From Cobetia amphilecti (GTDB lineage: Bacteria > Pseudomonadota > Gammaproteobacteria > Pseudomonadales > Halomonadaceae), in NCBI RefSeq assembly GCF_030010415.1, contig NZ_JASCSA010000015.1: a stretch of 64,000 nucleotides of DNA; one strand, given 5' to 3'. A program made the position numbers and the translations under genes. Within the stretch, counting starts at the first letter, position 1. Every line of letters begins with the position of its first letter. Under the pieces are notes generated by a model. The model worked only from the letters and a program-made list of their open reading frames with translations. It did not search any database and was not told where the DNA came from. Below, one piece after another: positions 62,518 to 64,000 of this stretch.

Positions 62518-63491
62518 CGGATGCAGGCTCTGAGTGCAACACCCCTATTGAATTGAGGGTGGGGTTTCTTGTGCTTTGCTATCAGTTCATTCATCAGCTC
62601 GATAGGACATTTGAAGTCGAAGCGTTTTCGGCGCCGCATAATCAGCTCGAAGGCAATGGCATCTAGCTCTTCCTGACTGGTCAGTGACAAGTGCGTTCCC
62701 TTTGGGAGGTACTGGCGAATCAGGCCATTGATATTCTCATTGCTGCCTCTTTGCCAAGGGCTATGCGGATCACAGAAGTAGATGGCGACGCCAGTATTTT
62801 GCGTGATAGCGGCATGCCTGGCCATTTCTCGTCCTTGGTCATAGGTCAGAGTCTTTCGTGCTGCCAACCGCTGTGGCATTGCCTTTGCCCTTGATCAGGT
62901 CGCCTTCCCAGTGCCCAAGCATCTCGCGCTTGTCCACCTCGGGCGGGCGAAGGTGAATGCTGACCATGTCGGGGATCTGACCTCGCCGGTCCGTCTCACC
63001 ACGACCAGGCTTACGCGTACTTTTGCCTTGCCGCAGGCAATGGATGAGCTCTTTGCACAGTTGCCCAACCGGCAGCGCATAGATGGCGGCCTAAATTGTC
63101 TCGCGACAGACGTAGGCATCTTCAAGCTTAGGTAAGTTCATGTGTCGAAGCTTGCCGGCGATCTGCCCTGCAGAAAAGTAGCGCCGAAGAAAGTACTCGA
63201 CAAGCCTGAACCGCTCAGAATGGATGGAAAGCTTTCGCTTGGGCCGGCAAAAGCGCCGACCCTTGAGTCGTGTCGCTTGTGCGGGTTCAGCCCGGTAGTC
63301 ATTTTCGGCGAATTCCACGGCTGATAGTGGAGGGAGAACGACGCAAGTATTGAGCAATGGCTCGGAGGCTCAGGCCTTGAGAGAGACAAACCTGGATAGT
63401 GGCACGATCGGTAACGCTGAGTTATGAGTATGACATGAGCGCAATACCTTACAGGGAAACTCAGATGTTGCACTCAGAATCAGCGGCCAAG
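62518..63491 (-). mobile_element. IS30-family element copy B, inactivated with internal deletion
   Basis: About 0.97 kb, nearly identical in layout to copy A with the same end sequences (CGGATGCAGGCT left; CTCAGAATC-GCGGCCAAGA right). It lacks about 110 bp present in copy A between GTGCTGC and CCAACCGCTG, around 62865. Minus-strand parts are ELIHCLRQGKSTRKPGRGE, LGHWEGDLIKGKGNA and YFCDPHSPWQRGSNENINGLIRQYLPKG. A TAG interrupts the N-terminal part (near 63093). A one-base insertion near 62595 removes the copy A stop, so the frame reads out toward 62346. Confidence 0.82.
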
Positions 63492-63509
63492 AGGATTGAC
63501 ATAAGTCTC

Positions 63510-63600
63510 TACAGTAAAGGTTGCAGTAGCATCATACATCCTTGTCAGTATCAAGTAACCGATACTTAGCTTTGCAAAACTATTAACCGCTATAGTGTTG
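63510..63600 (-). pseudogene. Third, diverged IS30 transposase fragment
   Basis: Minus-strand translation AVNSFAKLSIGYLILTRMYD followed by ATATFTVET aligns with the segment VGTLVELSSGYWILAKIHDATAT of copy A. Only about 30 codons are recognisable and the DNA is clearly diverged. It lies just outside copy B and covers the very segment copy B has lost. Confidence 0.6.
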
Positions 63601-63768
63601 CTTTAGCCCCTTGTTTACTCGTTTTCACAAAATAGTTGACGAACAAATATTTGAATGTACAAGTATAAGATTTGGATGATTCTGCTGTTGTTATTTTTTC
63701 ATGGTAGTCTGCGATACTAAGATAATTGTACATATTTCGTTTTTTTAAAACTTAAATCGAGGATTATA

Positions 63769-63972
63769 ATGTATATTCATGTAATCGAGGCAACTGCTAC
63801 AGGTACTCTTTCCATGGCTTCTTTATTAGCCAATGCGCAATCTTTAGATGGACATCGAGTTACGGTCATTTATTCCATACGTGATGAAACTCCTGCAAAT
63901 ATTAATGATTTGTTCAATACTGAAGTTGAGCTTATACACCTTGATCCCGGCTTATTCATGAGGCCGACCTGA
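63769..63972 (+). CDS. Glycosyltransferase family 4 N-terminal fragment
   Basis: A 67-codon frame that begins MYIHVIEATATGTLSMASLL, then ANAQSLDGHRVTVIYSIRDETPANI and VELIHLDPGLF. This is the N-terminal acceptor-side Rossmann start of GT4 enzymes of O-antigen clusters. It stops at TGA 63970, far short of the 350-400 residues expected. Either a frameshift near 63960 or truncation has broken it; the window ends 28 bp later, so I cannot tell. No strong ribosome site, only a short purine stretch (GAGGA) upstream. Confidence 0.55.
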   Translation: MYIHVIEATATGTLSMASLLANAQSLDGHRVTVIYSIRDETPANINDLFNTEVELIHLDPGLFMRPT

Positions 63973-64000
63973 AAACGAAGATGGCGAGTGGTTTTCTCTT

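Noticed and set aside
62346..62879. Intact 177-residue protein
   Set aside because: It is an IS30 transposase C-terminus in copy B that reads past its lost stop into the end of the wzy region on the opposite strand.

Overview
The window is chromosomal DNA from a GC-rich gammaproteobacterium. Gene content and protein style (NtrC/sigma-54-driven urea operon, several TRAP transporters for acids, Halomonas-like housekeeping genes) suggest a marine Halomonadaceae member, probably Cobetia or a close Halomonas relative. That assignment is inference; no rRNA or other marker gene is present.

Layout. (1) 1-4065, minus strand: the end of a mobile island, with a tyrosine recombinase followed by two co-directional genes, the last running off the window; it resembles a multi-protein recombinase module. 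(2) 4500-16956, plus strand: urea uptake and hydrolysis in one run, urtABCDE-ureDABC-ureEFG-hupE/ureJ, preceded by a perfect NtrC site and a sigma-54 promoter. (3) 16993-20590: a Zur-box-preceded COG0523 zinc GTPase, a DMT exporter divergent from a MarR regulator with twin operators, then a scar holding the tail of znuB and the tail of folE2. (4) 20938-26164: a complete TRAP transporter, a second DMT exporter and a LysR regulator. (5) 26209-40900: a sugar-acid catabolic cluster on the minus strand (PdxA2-like, RhmD-type dehydratase, AraD1/FAH enzyme, two COG3618 lactonase-like hydrolases, ketoglutarate semialdehyde dehydrogenase, a beta-propeller protein, three TRAP binding proteins but one DctQM pair), divergent from a GntR regulator with two palindromic operators. 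It reads as a pentonate/deoxyaldonate route to 2-oxoglutarate. (6) 40901-44037: nitronate monooxygenase and PoxB. (7) 44102 to the end: surface polysaccharide locus. GfcABCD/YjbEFGH-like genes lie on the minus strand; on the plus strand are an ops/JUMPstart element, an ISAs1-family insertion with an exact 10-bp duplication, wza, wzc, a Wzx flippase, a sulfotransferase, an unknown enzyme, a Wzy-like polymerase and a glycosyltransferase fragment, interleaved with decayed IS30-family copies.

Composition changes abruptly between wza (GC-rich, like the rest of the chromosome) and wzc (AT-rich). Everything from wzc to the right edge looks like an exchanged serotype cassette. The 44-bp insertion that frameshifts dctQ, the znuB/folE2 scar and the IS30 graveyard show ongoing gene decay.
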